A DNA stretch of 64,000 bases from JAVSMW01 sp032027005 (GTDB lineage: Bacteria; Bacillota; Thermincolia; Thermincolales; UBA2595). Positions 7,369 to 16,470 of the stretch are shown in pieces; the first letter of the stretch is position 1; every line of letters starts with the position of its first letter. The DNA lies in the NCBI GenBank assembly GCA_032027005.1, contig JAVSMW010000001.1:124001-188000 (forward strand). The letters are read 5' to 3'. The notes below the pieces were generated by a model. The model was not told the DNA's origin. It worked only from the letters and a program-made list of their open reading frames with translations, and ran no database searches. The translations under genes and the position numbers were made by a program.

Positions 7369-9311
7369 TCCAGTTCGGCCAGCCAGAGGCGGGCCTCGGC
7401 GTCGCTGGGCATACGCCAGTCTCCCCGGGGTGAAAGGCTAATGGTTCCTACTTTGGGGCCGTCAGGCAGGCAGGAACGCTTGAACTGCTGACTGAAAAAC
7501 CTGCGGTAAAAGGTCTTTAACCATTTCTTTATCTCATCCCGCTCATAGGCCCCTGCAAAAGCAACATCAGCCAGGAACAATATTTTCCGAGGTGCCATGC
7601 CATGCCTGACCGCGTAATACAGGAAGAAATCATGCAGTTCGTAAGGCCCCACAACCTCTTCTGTTTTCTGCAGAATTTCACCATTGGCATCAGGCGGCAG
7701 AAGTTCCGGACTGATTGGTGTATTCAGGATATTGTACAAGGTTTCCCGGGTGCTCTCATCAACTTCATTATCAGCAATCCATTGGACCAAAAATTTGACC
7801 AGGGTCTTGGGGATGCTGCAATTCACAGCATACATGGACATATGATCCCCATTGTAGGTGGCCCATCCCAGGGCTAGCTCAGATAAATCCCCGGTTCCCA
7901 CCACCAGTCCGTTGTATTTGTTAGCCAGATCCATGAGAATCTGAGTACGTTCCCGGGCTTGCGAGTTTTCATAAGTTACGTCAAAAACCCCTTCTGGGAG
8001 TCCAATATCAGCAAAATGCTGCCTGCAGGCCGGCACAATACTGATCTCATGAGGATTGACCTGCAGAGACTGCATCAGTTTTGTCGCATTATTAAAGGTT
8101 GTCTCAGTTGTGCCAAATCCCGGCATCGTAACAGCAATAATATTTTGGGGCGGTAGTTCCAGCAGTTTAAAGGTTTTGGCTATAACCAGCAAAGCCAGGG
8201 TCGAATCAAGACCTCCGGATACTCCAATCACAGCACTCGTCATGCCTGTGTGCTCTATCCTTTTGGCTAAGCCGGCCACCTGAATATTAAAAATCTCCTG
8301 ACACCGCTCATGACGGGAAGAAAGATCATCCGGGATAAAAGGATGCCTGGGCACAAATCTGCCGAACTGTGCTTTTTCAACAGAAGGGATTGTATTATAG
8401 GAAACCTCCACTCGAATAAACTTTTTGCGCGCTCCCTCGATTTCATAGTTTTCTGTAAAGGTACGATTGACCTGCCGCTCAGAGTTCAGGCGCTCAACAT
8501 CAATTTCCGAATAAATAACAGCACTATCCCGGTGAAAGCGGCGGGAAGTTTCCAAGATACTGCCGTTTTCGGCAATGATGCAGTCACCCCCGAAGACCAG
8601 ATCGGTAGTGGACTCGTGCACCCCTGCAGATGCATATATGTAGCCACTGATACACCTGGCACTTTGCTGGGCCACCAACTGCCTCCTGTAGCCGGCTTTA
8701 CTGACCAGATCATTGCTGGCTGAGAGATTGGCTGTCAGGTTAGCTCCATTTAAGGCCATATAAGAGCTTGACGGCACTACTGTCCAAAGATCCTCACATA
8801 TCTCAATGCCCAGGCAGTATTTAAACTGCCTGCAGGTAAACAAAATTTCACCAAAGGGCACTTGTTTTCCCAATACCTCGACCTGAGCCATATTTTGGCT
8901 AATGGTATGACCGGACGCAAACCATCTGTTTTCATAAAATTCTTTGTAGTTGGCCGGATACAGTTTGGGAACTATCCCCAGTACCTGACCATGCTGGATG
9001 GCCGCTCCACAGTTATACAGTTTTTGGTTCACTGCCAGCGGCATTCCTATCACAGCCAGAACATCTGTATCCTCTGTGTTTTCCAAAAGCAGGCCCAGGC
9101 ATGCGATGGTTTTGTCCAACAGCAGCTGCTGTCCAAAAAGATCTCCACAGGTATAGCCTGTCAACCCTAGCTCAGGAAACACAGCCACCGCGGCACCGGC
9201 CGCATCGGCCGCCTTAATCAGCTGTTCCGTTTCCTGAGTATTAAAAAGGGGGTCAGCCACCTTAAGCCTGGGAGACACCGCGGCTACTTTCACAAATCCA
9301 TATGTTGTCAT
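7365..9311 (-). CDS. nadE: glutamine-hydrolysing NAD+ synthase
   Basis: 648 residues, two domains. N-terminal nitrilase-type glutaminase with Glu in FPELGLTGYTCGDLF (about 47), and catalytic Cys in LGIEICEDLW (about 176). C-terminal ATP pyrophosphatase synthetase with the PP-loop VSGGLDSTLAL near 365 and GTGDLSELALGWATYNGD. It amidates deamido-NAD+ using glutamine. The ATG at 9311 follows a good GGAGG. It overlaps the stop of the convergent SH3 protein gene by 4 bases. Confidence 0.95.
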   Translation of the reverse strand: MTTYGFVKVAAVSPRLKVADPLFNTQETEQLIKAADAAGAAVAVFPELGLTGYTCGDLFGQQLLLDKTIACLGLLLENTEDTDVLAVIGMPLAVNQKLYNCGAAIQHGQVLGIVPKLYPANYKEFYENRWFASGHTISQNMAQVEVLGKQVPFGEILFTCRQFKYCLGIEICEDLWTVVPSSSYMALNGANLTANLSASNDLVSKAGYRRQLVAQQSARCISGYIYASAGVHESTTDLVFGGDCIIAENGSILETSRRFHRDSAVIYSEIDVERLNSERQVNRTFTENYEIEGARKKFIRVEVSYNTIPSVEKAQFGRFVPRHPFIPDDLSSRHERCQEIFNIQVAGLAKRIEHTGMTSAVIGVSGGLDSTLALLVIAKTFKLLELPPQNIIAVTMPGFGTTETTFNNATKLMQSLQVNPHEISIVPACRQHFADIGLPEGVFDVTYENSQARERTQILMDLANKYNGLVVGTGDLSELALGWATYNGDHMSMYAVNCSIPKTLVKFLVQWIADNEVDESTRETLYNILNTPISPELLPPDANGEILQKTEEVVGPYELHDFFLYYAVRHGMAPRKILFLADVAFAGAYERDEIKKWLKTFYRRFFSQQFKRSCLPDGPKVGTISLSPRGDWRMPSDAEARLWLAELD

Positions 9312-9339
9312 GATAAACCTCCTTTGGAAAAATGCTTTA

Positions 9340-9729
9340 TTATTCGAAATAAGTTTTTGCCTTTAAAGTCCCCCACCAAACAATTGCAATCCAAATAGTT
9401 ATTATAATTAAAGCTGCAATGTAGTTTTTGGGCTTACCTGTTTCCTTTAAATCTGGGGCTTTTTCCTTATATTCCGCCAGAATCTTGTCAGGTATCAACT
9501 TTAACACCATCATTATGCCCAATGGCAAAATGATTAGATCATCCAATAACCCAAGAATAGGGATGAAATCAGGTATCAGATCTATCAGACTAAAGGCATA
9601 TGCTACCGCAAGTATTGCTAAAAACTTAGCGTACCAAGGGACTCTAGGGTCCTTATATGCAAAATAAATAACATAGAGATTATTTTTAAGACTGTTAATT
9701 AATTGTCTCCATGCACCGGTACATCCCAA
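9340..9729 (-). CDS. YkvA-like DUF1232 membrane protein
   Basis: 129 residues. Contains the family signature LIDLIPDFIPILGLLDDLIILPLGI in two membrane-associated helices and a third hydrophobic helix near the C terminus (AALIIITIWIAIVWW). Function unknown. TTG start at 9729 with AGGTGA five bases upstream. It is followed by nadE with a 28-base gap and preceded by a frameshifted HD-domain gene. Confidence 0.8.
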   Translation of the reverse strand: MGCTGAWRQLINSLKNNLYVIYFAYKDPRVPWYAKFLAILAVAYAFSLIDLIPDFIPILGLLDDLIILPLGIMMVLKLIPDKILAEYKEKAPDLKETGKPKNYIAALIIITIWIAIVWWGTLKAKTYFE

Positions 9730-9753
9730 TTATTTCACCTGCAGTTTCAATCT

Positions 9754-10211
9754 TTAATGTTCCAGCAAAATCTCTGCTAATCGTCTTCCAATTTGCGTTT
9801 TAAAGTTTTCAACTATCAATTTCTTGGCAGCGGGCTTTTCCTTCATATAGTCCAAGTTGTCCAAAAGATCTGCTTCCCATTGTATCTGAAAATCAATCCC
9901 GTCAATTTTTGAGGGAGTATGATGGTTGCCCACTATGTAGCAAACCCTATCTACTCTCTGAGCATCATAACCAATGCTCTCGAGTATTTTACGCGCAATC
10001 GGCGGTCCTTCTTTTTCCTGATATTCTGCTCCCATGGACCATACTTTTTTTGTGCTTCAATGGCACCGATATCATGAAGTATCGCGGTGATGGCAATCTG
10101 TTCTTGATCAGCCTGGTCAATGTTTTCTTCATTCATAATCTGTTCTGCGTAATCAAGTACTCTAAGTGTATGTTCTATGCCATAGGGAACTTCCCTGAAA
10201 ACATTTTTCAT
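9754..10211 (-). pseudogene. HD-domain phosphohydrolase, frameshifted
   Basis: The first part (from 10211) holds HTLRVLDYAEQI and the metal-binding HDIG in AILHDIGAIEAQKKYG. The frame then breaks near 10035-10045, and the second part continues as MGAEYQEKEGPPIARKILE, VGNHHTPSK and a tail ending AEILLEH. Joining the two by adding one base restores a single protein of about 152 residues of the HD superfamily. Either a pseudogene or a base-calling error near the A7 run; I cannot tell which. It precedes the YkvA-like gene. Confidence 0.75.
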
Positions 10212-10225
10212 TTCGTTTATAGTAT

Positions 10226-10564
10226 CTATTCCCTCTCAAGCATTATATCGTATGACATTCCTGGAAACAGAAACAGTCTTACATTCTTTTCTTTGTAACC
10301 AGATGTTTTTGCAATAATTGATGCAAATCTGGGAAATGATACAGAGTAAATCATCGGACCTGCACCGCCCGTACCCGGTGCAGCAATTTGAGTCAACCCG
10401 GTACTCGCTTGAATGTTTGGATCTACGACATACTTTTTAGTGACAGAATCCTTAAGGTTTATGGTGCAAGTTAAGTCTCCCATCATGATTATTAATATTA
10501 TAGCAACTATTAAAGCGTAAACAAGCAACCTAATTGGTGAAATTTCTTTAGTCTTAAATTTCAT
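10226..10564 (-). CDS. small membrane-anchored protein, unknown
   Basis: 112 residues: one N-terminal membrane segment (LLVYALIVAIILIIMMG, about 13-29) and an outward polar domain of about 80 residues without recognised motif. GGGGAAG precedes the ATG. It lies 14 bases upstream of the frameshifted HD gene, on the same strand. Confidence 0.55.
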   Translation of the reverse strand: MKFKTKEISPIRLLVYALIVAIILIIMMGDLTCTINLKDSVTKKYVVDPNIQASTGLTQIAAPGTGGAGPMIYSVSFPRFASIIAKTSGYKEKNVRLFLFPGMSYDIMLERE

Positions 10565-11000
10565 ATAATTCTTCCCCAGTGCAAGAAGCGGCCTAGCCGC
10601 GTGGTCGATCCAAAGTTAGGACCGGCACAGAACTACGCTGCCCTTAAGTTTTTGGAATCATACCGGTAATTAAAGAATTTATTGGTATTTTTACAAGAAA
10701 CTTGTTTTTAATGTTTGCCGGTTTTTCCCTTAGTATTCCTCTTTGGGCTTTATTCATAGGGGCCCCTCATTTAGTAATTAGATTTATGCGATAAGCCTTT
10801 AAATCAGATCACACCCGAGGAAGTCCTCAATCCGGCAGTTTCTGATATTGACTCTAAGGGATGGCTAAACTCCTTCAAGCCGGTTATTTCCATGATACTG
10901 CTATGGATAAAGCTGTAGGCTTCGCAGCCACCTGTGCTATGAGCCTTCTTTCTTTTTATTCGGGAACATAATAAATTTCTAAATTGTTAGGCGATGTTGG
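10565..11000. other. decayed intergenic region
   Basis: Short stretches read like coding remnants in several frames (for example a hydrophobic stretch near 10690-10770 on the + strand and AVGFAATCAMSLL near 10915-10945) but none forms a gene and I do not recognise them. Confidence 0.4.
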
Positions 11001-11923
11001 CTACCAACTTTCAATTAATTCTTTATATCCTTCAAATAATAGTTTAACGGCCGAATATTTATATCTGTACTCAATTGGTTTTGTGTACTCTTTGGTCTTT
11101 TTAGTGATTGGATGCGATAAATCACACTTCAATCTTTTCACATGAATTTCTTTACAGAGAGCAAACAGATGAGGATATTTCTTTTCGAGGGCACTGTTTG
11201 AAGAAAAAGTAACTCCACCAATGTTACCTAACTGGTAATTTCCTAAGCTTTTATCATGGAGATAAAGTCTATGTAATGTAATATCGTTAAAAGAGTCAAG
11301 GATATTAACAAAAGCAGATATATCGTTTTGCGAATAACCGTACACCCTAATTATAGCAAACTTGAGAATGTTATTTTGGAGCAGCCAGGCTAAAAGTACC
11401 TTTTTATACATCGGATTAAGCGACTTGCTAGATTTTTGCCATCTTGTTTTAACAAAGTCTAATATTTCTCGTTCTCCCATGTCACTTAGCTTATCCTCTA
11501 TAGCATGGATTAAGTATGCATTAATAATTTGGTATATCTCAGGTTCCTTAAGGCCCTTAAGAATGTTCGATACAAGTTTGCTTGAAATCTTCCGTGGGTA
11601 CGATTTAAAGTACATTGATATTGATTCAAATAATTGAGGGAAATCTTTTAACACATCTAGCATTTTGATGGCTAATCCTGAATTATGCTTTGCATTGGCA
11701 AGCAACATTTTAAATTCTGTAGCGTGCTCACGACTTTTGCGTCGTAAGTTCCTAGCTTCAGTCGTTCAGAAAGGTCCTTTAGATTTTCTTCGATTGCAAA
11801 GGAATAGGATGAATAGATATCTCTGAAAAAGTTTTTATACTTATACGATGGGTCAGTATTTATCCAACGCCATGCACGTCTTAAGTTGTCTCTACTGTAA
11901 AGTTTTTTAAAGTCATTTGCCAT
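11001..11923 (-). pseudogene. remnant of AbiA-like reverse transcriptase with C-terminal HEPN-type domain
   Basis: From 11923 an 83-codon frame starts with LRRAWRWINTDPSYKYKNFF and DIYSSYSFAIEENLKDL, the N terminus I associate with defence-type reverse transcriptases. The frame breaks near 11740 and continues as a 235-residue C-terminal part that looks like the alpha-helical region of such proteins and carries RLKCDLSHP, an R-x6-H motif of HEPN RNases. The palm domain with the catalytic YxDD is wholly missing, so about 200-300 residues were deleted at the join. AGGAGA precedes the ATG. Family assignment is from memory of sequence patterns only. Confidence 0.6.
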
Positions 11924-12247
11924 ATGATGTCTCCTGACAATTGTTCTTTAAGACCCCAAATTAGGCAGCCAATTTCGCCTAACCACCTCTATGCCGCGCC
12001 GCTGTGAGCTTCGCGGCATAAATAATATATGAAAACAAAGAAAATATCCTTCTTTAAGAAGTACCGGTCTTCGATTATTATCAATAATATAAGCAGCATT
12101 AAGATCGCGAGGTACCGATTGGTGCTAACCATGCAGCGACAGTCTGGAATGATAAATAAATCGTACCCTCTGAGGACGCATACTTCACTTTTAAGTGTAA
12201 CAGCCTGTTTTTTGCTGCTTATAAAACATCTAAAAGGAGGTCATGCT
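11924..12247. other. intergenic region before the IS110 remnant
   Basis: An open frame on the + strand passes through part of it but lacks a ribosome binding site and family resemblance. I see nothing further. Confidence 0.4.
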
Positions 12248-12720
12248 TTGAAAGTTATCCATCCTATTTGTGCCGGTATCGACATTCATAAAAAGTCCTC
12301 TACAGTTGCGTTGAATGAGACCAAAGCAAACAGCACATACTCGGTATTAAACAAAACTTTACCTGGTATAAAAGAGACTGCAGCCGTTGCCATCATTGCA
12401 GAAATTGGGGTAGATATGTCCGCCATCTACTCGGACAAGCATCTCCGTCTTGGGCTGGGGTATCGCCCCAAAACCGTCAGAGTGCCGGCAAGAAAAAAAG
12501 TGCCCCTTCCAAATCAGGCAATGGATACCTCACATCCATGCTTGTACAATGTGCCAATGCTGCAGCCAAGGAAACCGGANTTTTGACTCTATTTTACCAG
12601 TCCATAAAGAAAAAAGCCACTATTATTTCACAGATCGCGCTGTGTCTGGGTTAGGCATGACTTTGACGTGGCCCTGGATAATCCCAAATAGACTATTGAC
12701 AAACATTGTTTAGTTAACTA
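12248..12720 (+). mobile_element. IS110-family insertion sequence remnant
   Basis: The transposase starts at TTG 12248 after AGGAGG with VIHPICAGIDIHKK, the DEDD-domain N terminus of IS110 transposases. About 25 residues on, the sequence jumps to the C-terminal transposase domain (PGIKETAAVAIIAEIGVDMS), and then breaks frame repeatedly (around 12450, 12510, 12580). Pieces of the C terminus remain to about 12720. One base is N at 12580. The element is dead: most of the catalytic domain is deleted. Confidence 0.85.
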
Positions 12721-12732
12721 TACTTAAATTAA

Positions 12733-12884
12733 GGCGAAAGGCCAATATAATAATCATAAGCCGTAAGGGCAACCTAATAATATACTAGGAATTCTGGTAT
12801 ATTATTTTTCTTTTGTTGCATATACTATAGATAGACGTAAGGTCAATTTAATATGGTTAAGCCGTAAGGGCAATTTAATAATCT
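12733..12884. repeat. four small hairpin repeats in two doublets
   Basis: Units ggcgaaaggccaatataata (12733), gccgtaagggcaacctaata (12760), gacgtaaggtcaatttaata (12834) and gccgtaagggcaatttaata (12861). Within each doublet the offset is 27 bases. Each unit begins with a mini-hairpin whose two sides change together (GCC/GGC, GAC/GTC, GGC/GCC). See the finding. Confidence 0.75.
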
Positions 12885-12917
12885 AAAAAGACTTCTCTTG
12901 CAGAGGTCTTTTTTTTA
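12885..12917. terminator. bidirectional terminator downstream of recG
   Basis: AAAAAGACTTCT (12885-12896) pairs with AGAGGTCTTTTT (12902-12913) with one G-T pair. Flanked by A on one side and T on the other, it can serve either strand; recG ends 130 bases to the right on the minus strand. Confidence 0.7.
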
Positions 12918-13049
12918 TGACCCATAAGTATCAAAAACATTTCGCCCAACACACCCTTAGCTGAACAAAGTTGTTTCTTATTTTGATTTCGACTTATTTG
13001 GCACACTTGTTCCTCTTCGCCTCAGCGCCCTCTGCGTTTTCTTTTCCTA

Positions 13050-15584
13050 TCAACTTGTCTTGATATAATTAGCTGTGCCCAAAAACCGCCCGCTTATTTC
13101 TTCTTTAAGCCTCAGATGCTCTTTTTTCTCCAGTCCCGGGTCTGATTTAAGCAGTTTTAGGGCTTCTTCCCTGGCTAACTGCATGGTTTTGACATCTTTA
13201 ATCAGATCGGCAATTTTTAAATCCGGCAGTCCAGACTGTCTGGTACCGAAAAATTCACCCGGCCCCCTGAGCTTCAGGTCTTCTTCGGCAATGACAAAAC
13301 CGTCGCAGGTGGACTGCATTATTTTCATCCTGGCCTTTCCCTCCTCCGTTGAGGGACTGGCCACCAAAATACAATAGGACTGAAAGCTGCCCCTGCCTAC
13401 TCGGCCGCGCAACTGGTGAAGCTGGGCCAAGCCAAAGCGGTCGGCGTCTTCAATAACAATCACGGTGGCGTTAGGGACATTGACTCCCACTTCAACCACA
13501 GTGGTGGCAACCAGAATATTTAATTCACCGTTTTTAAAATCCCTCATCACGGTGTCTTTTTCATCCTGCTTTAACCGCCCATGCATTAAACCAACTTTGA
13601 TATCCGGGAAGACCCTGTTCTGCAGTATCTCGGCAAGTTCAACAGCAGCCTGGACTTCAAGTTTATCCGATTCCTCCACCAGGGGACAAATATAGTATAC
13701 CTGCCGCCCCAGATTCACCTGATCGCGGATAAATTTATAGACCTTTGATTTCATCCCCCGCCCGGTCCAGTGGGTCTTAATGGGCTGCCGCCCCGGTGGG
13801 AGCTCATCGATCACTGATACATCCAAGTCCCCATAAATGGTCAGGGCCAGAGTGCGCGGGATAGGTGTGGCAGTCATCACCAGGACATCAGGGTTATATC
13901 CCTTTTCCTTTAACTTGGCCCTTTGTTTGACCCCAAATCTATGCTGTTCATCAGTCACAGCCAAGCCCAGCCGTTGAAACTCTATTTCTTCCTGAATGAC
14001 GGCATGGGTGCCGACCACAATATCAACCCGCCCATTTTTAATATCATCCAGGGTTGCTGCTTTTTCACTCCTGCTCAAACTGCCTGTAAGCAGGGCCAGC
14101 CGCACCCCGAGCGGCTCAAGTAATTCCTGCAGCCCTTGATAATGCTGACTGGCCAGTATCTCCGTCGGTGCCATCATGGCACCCTGATAGCCGCTCTCCA
14201 CAGTCTTCACCAGAGCGGCCGCGGCAATTATGGTCTTCCCTGAGCCTACATCACCCTGGACCAGGCGATTCATGGGCTTTTCATCTTCCATATCCCGGAC
14301 TATTTCATCAAGGACCCGCTTTTGGGCCCCGGTCAGGCCAAAGGGTATTTGATCCTGGAACAGTTTAGTCAAAGGACCCGGCTTTTTATGTTTAATCCCT
14401 TTTTCGGCTGTTTTCGTTACTTTTAGCAAACCTACTCCCATTTGCAGCAAAAATAATTCTTCAAATACCAGGCGGTGCCGGGCTGCCTCAATTTCATCCA
14501 TTACGCCCGGGAAATGGATCTGGGCCAAGGCTGCCGGAAGTCCGATAAATCCATATTTAGCTAACAGCTGCGGGGGCAAAAACTCTTCCTGCATGATGGC
14601 ATACTTGTCCACAGCCGATTTCATAATAGTCCTCAGTGTTTTGGCCGGCAGCCCTTCTGTAGCCGGATACACCGGGACAATGCGGCCCGTGTGCACCGGG
14701 TCTTCCTGGTCAGCAATTTCAAAATCAGTAACTGTTATCTGGATGCTGCCAAACTTGCGGTCAGCTTTGCCTGTAATCAGAATTTCCGTTCCCGGCGGAA
14801 TCTGTTTTTTGATGAAAGGCTGATTAAACCACACGGCGTAACCCACTGAAGTCCCGTCATTGACAGCCGCCTTGGTGATGTGCAGCCCCTTCCGGGGCTT
14901 TAAGTCCTGACATCCGATGACTCTGCCGGTCACGGTCTCAACTTCGCCATCCTGGATTTGATAAAATTTTTTGAGCCGGCTGCGGTCCTCGTACCTTCTG
15001 GGAAAATGGTACAGGAGGTCTCTGACTGAGTTAATACCTAATTTTTTCAGCAAGCGAATTCTTTTCGGGCCCACATTCTTCAGGAACTGTAATTCCAATA
15101 AATCTCCGGCGTCTGGTTTAGTTCCAGGCTGAGTTTTGCCAGGGGCTGATCCAATCTCGACAGCCGCCCGAGTTTTCTTCTTAGCACCGGCAACTTGATT
15201 CTTTTTTGCAGTACCATCAGTTCCCGCCTTCTTCTCAGGTGTTGATTGCATTTCGCCGCTCTCAGATGTTGACTGCATTTCGCCGTTCTCAGGCATAGAC
15301 AGCTTTCCGGCCAATTTTAGTACATCCTGAACAATTAGTTCTCTGTCTTTGGGGTCACAATCTACATATCTTTTCAGCAGCATATTGAGGCGCGGTATTT
15401 CTCCCAGGTCTTCTTCCGACATCTGCCGCTTGGCTAAGTCATAAATCATATTCAGGCATTTAATAACAAAAGTACTAAAACCGCCGAAAACGGCGGCATT
15501 TTTGTATCCCATTTTGCCCTCGACTGTCGAGGCCTTTTGGATGTTTTGTACAATTGTCGGAACATTGTTCATGGTAAACACCAA
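13050..15584 (-). CDS. recG: ATP-dependent DNA helicase RecG
   Basis: 844 residues, about 160 longer than usual. Core features: wedge domain with VGPKRIRLLKKLGI near 168, Walker A GDVGSGKTIIAA near 440, DEQHRFG, MTATPIPRTLA, and VVEVGVNVPNA with QLHQLRGRVGRG. RecG remodels stalled replication forks and branched DNA. The extra N terminus has a helical part (to about 95) and a low-complexity linker with a doubled GEMQST motif; long RecG forms occur in this bacterial group. TTG at 15584, GTG and ATG (15572) are all possible starts and no ribosome site decides. Confidence 0.93.
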   Translation of the reverse strand: MVFTMNNVPTIVQNIQKASTVEGKMGYKNAAVFGGFSTFVIKCLNMIYDLAKRQMSEEDLGEIPRLNMLLKRYVDCDPKDRELIVQDVLKLAGKLSMPENGEMQSTSESGEMQSTPEKKAGTDGTAKKNQVAGAKKKTRAAVEIGSAPGKTQPGTKPDAGDLLELQFLKNVGPKRIRLLKKLGINSVRDLLYHFPRRYEDRSRLKKFYQIQDGEVETVTGRVIGCQDLKPRKGLHITKAAVNDGTSVGYAVWFNQPFIKKQIPPGTEILITGKADRKFGSIQITVTDFEIADQEDPVHTGRIVPVYPATEGLPAKTLRTIMKSAVDKYAIMQEEFLPPQLLAKYGFIGLPAALAQIHFPGVMDEIEAARHRLVFEELFLLQMGVGLLKVTKTAEKGIKHKKPGPLTKLFQDQIPFGLTGAQKRVLDEIVRDMEDEKPMNRLVQGDVGSGKTIIAAAALVKTVESGYQGAMMAPTEILASQHYQGLQELLEPLGVRLALLTGSLSRSEKAATLDDIKNGRVDIVVGTHAVIQEEIEFQRLGLAVTDEQHRFGVKQRAKLKEKGYNPDVLVMTATPIPRTLALTIYGDLDVSVIDELPPGRQPIKTHWTGRGMKSKVYKFIRDQVNLGRQVYYICPLVEESDKLEVQAAVELAEILQNRVFPDIKVGLMHGRLKQDEKDTVMRDFKNGELNILVATTVVEVGVNVPNATVIVIEDADRFGLAQLHQLRGRVGRGSFQSYCILVASPSTEEGKARMKIMQSTCDGFVIAEEDLKLRGPGEFFGTRQSGLPDLKIADLIKDVKTMQLAREEALKLLKSDPGLEKKEHLRLKEEISGRFLGTANYIKTS

Positions 15585-15589
15585 CCAGG

Positions 15590-16444
15590 TTAAACTATTT
15601 TTGGGCTCACAACGATCCCTATGGTCCCCGGCCCTGTGTGGGACACAATAACGGGTCCCAATTCAGCCACCATAATATCGTCACAATTCAAGACAGGAGC
15701 CACGCACTGTCGCAGCTTTTCAATGGCCTCAGCATCATTAACACCCAGTAAGGCACATTCGTATGATTTGGTATTATCTGTTCTTTCCGCAACTATTGAG
15801 GCAATCCGTTCAAAAGCCTTGATTTTACCTCTGACCTTCTCCAGGGGAGTAACCTGGCCTTCCTCATCTACGGTTAAAATAGGCTTTATTTTAAGCAGGG
15901 TGCCGAGAAAAGCATTAGCCTTACCTATACGTCCGCCCTTTTCCAGGTATTCCAGGGTATCTACAAAAAACAGAATAAAATGGTTTTCAATCTTCTTTTT
16001 TATCAAATCCAGAATTCCTCTGGCAGACATGCCCTGGGCAGCCGCCTTCGCCGCGGCAATTACAATCAGGCCTAAGCCCATGCTGGCTGATTTGGAATCA
16101 ACAACATAAAGCTCACGGTTATCAACGATACTTTTTGCTGTCTGTGCCGACTGAACAGTCCCACTGAGCTTGCCGGATAAATGGATGGAAATAACCGTTT
16201 CACCCTTGGCGATTAGATTTTCGTAGACTGCCACAAACTCTCCTGGTGACGGCTGGGATGTCGTCGGCTGGATATCACCTCGAAGCATCCTGGAAACGAC
16301 TTCCTTAGATGTAATATCAACCCCGTCCCGATACACTTCTCCGCCTGAAGAGACTTTAAGAGGCACTACAATAATACCTAAATCATTGATGATTTTACCT
16401 GGAATGTCCGCAGTACTGTCAGATACTATCCTAACTTTACCCAT
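15590..16444 (-). CDS. DegV family protein (FakB-like fatty-acid binding)
   Basis: 284 residues. N-terminal VRIVSDSTADIP, PTTSQPSPGEF at about 75 and the EYLEKGGRIG and TGPGTIGIVV motifs define the DegV family. Members bind a fatty acid and present it to the FakA kinase, whose gene lies directly upstream (26-base gap). GAGGGTG before the ATG at 16444 favours this start over one four codons earlier. Stop is five bases from the recG start, so it is one operon. Confidence 0.9.
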   Translation of the reverse strand: MGKVRIVSDSTADIPGKIINDLGIIVVPLKVSSGGEVYRDGVDITSKEVVSRMLRGDIQPTTSQPSPGEFVAVYENLIAKGETVISIHLSGKLSGTVQSAQTAKSIVDNRELYVVDSKSASMGLGLIVIAAAKAAAQGMSARGILDLIKKKIENHFILFFVDTLEYLEKGGRIGKANAFLGTLLKIKPILTVDEEGQVTPLEKVRGKIKAFERIASIVAERTDNTKSYECALLGVNDAEAIEKLRQCVAPVLNCDDIMVAELGPVIVSHTGPGTIGIVVSPKIV

Positions 16445-16470
16445 AATCACCCTCACCCCGGCATTTGTAC

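Noticed and set aside
10640..10960. Possible transporter fragments in the 10.6-11.0 kb spacer
   Set aside because: Hydrophobic runs occur, but no motif or continuous frame supports an identity.
12029..12247. Upstream extension of the IS110 transposase frame
   Set aside because: The conserved start and AGGAGG site lie at 12248; the extension is unlike transposase.
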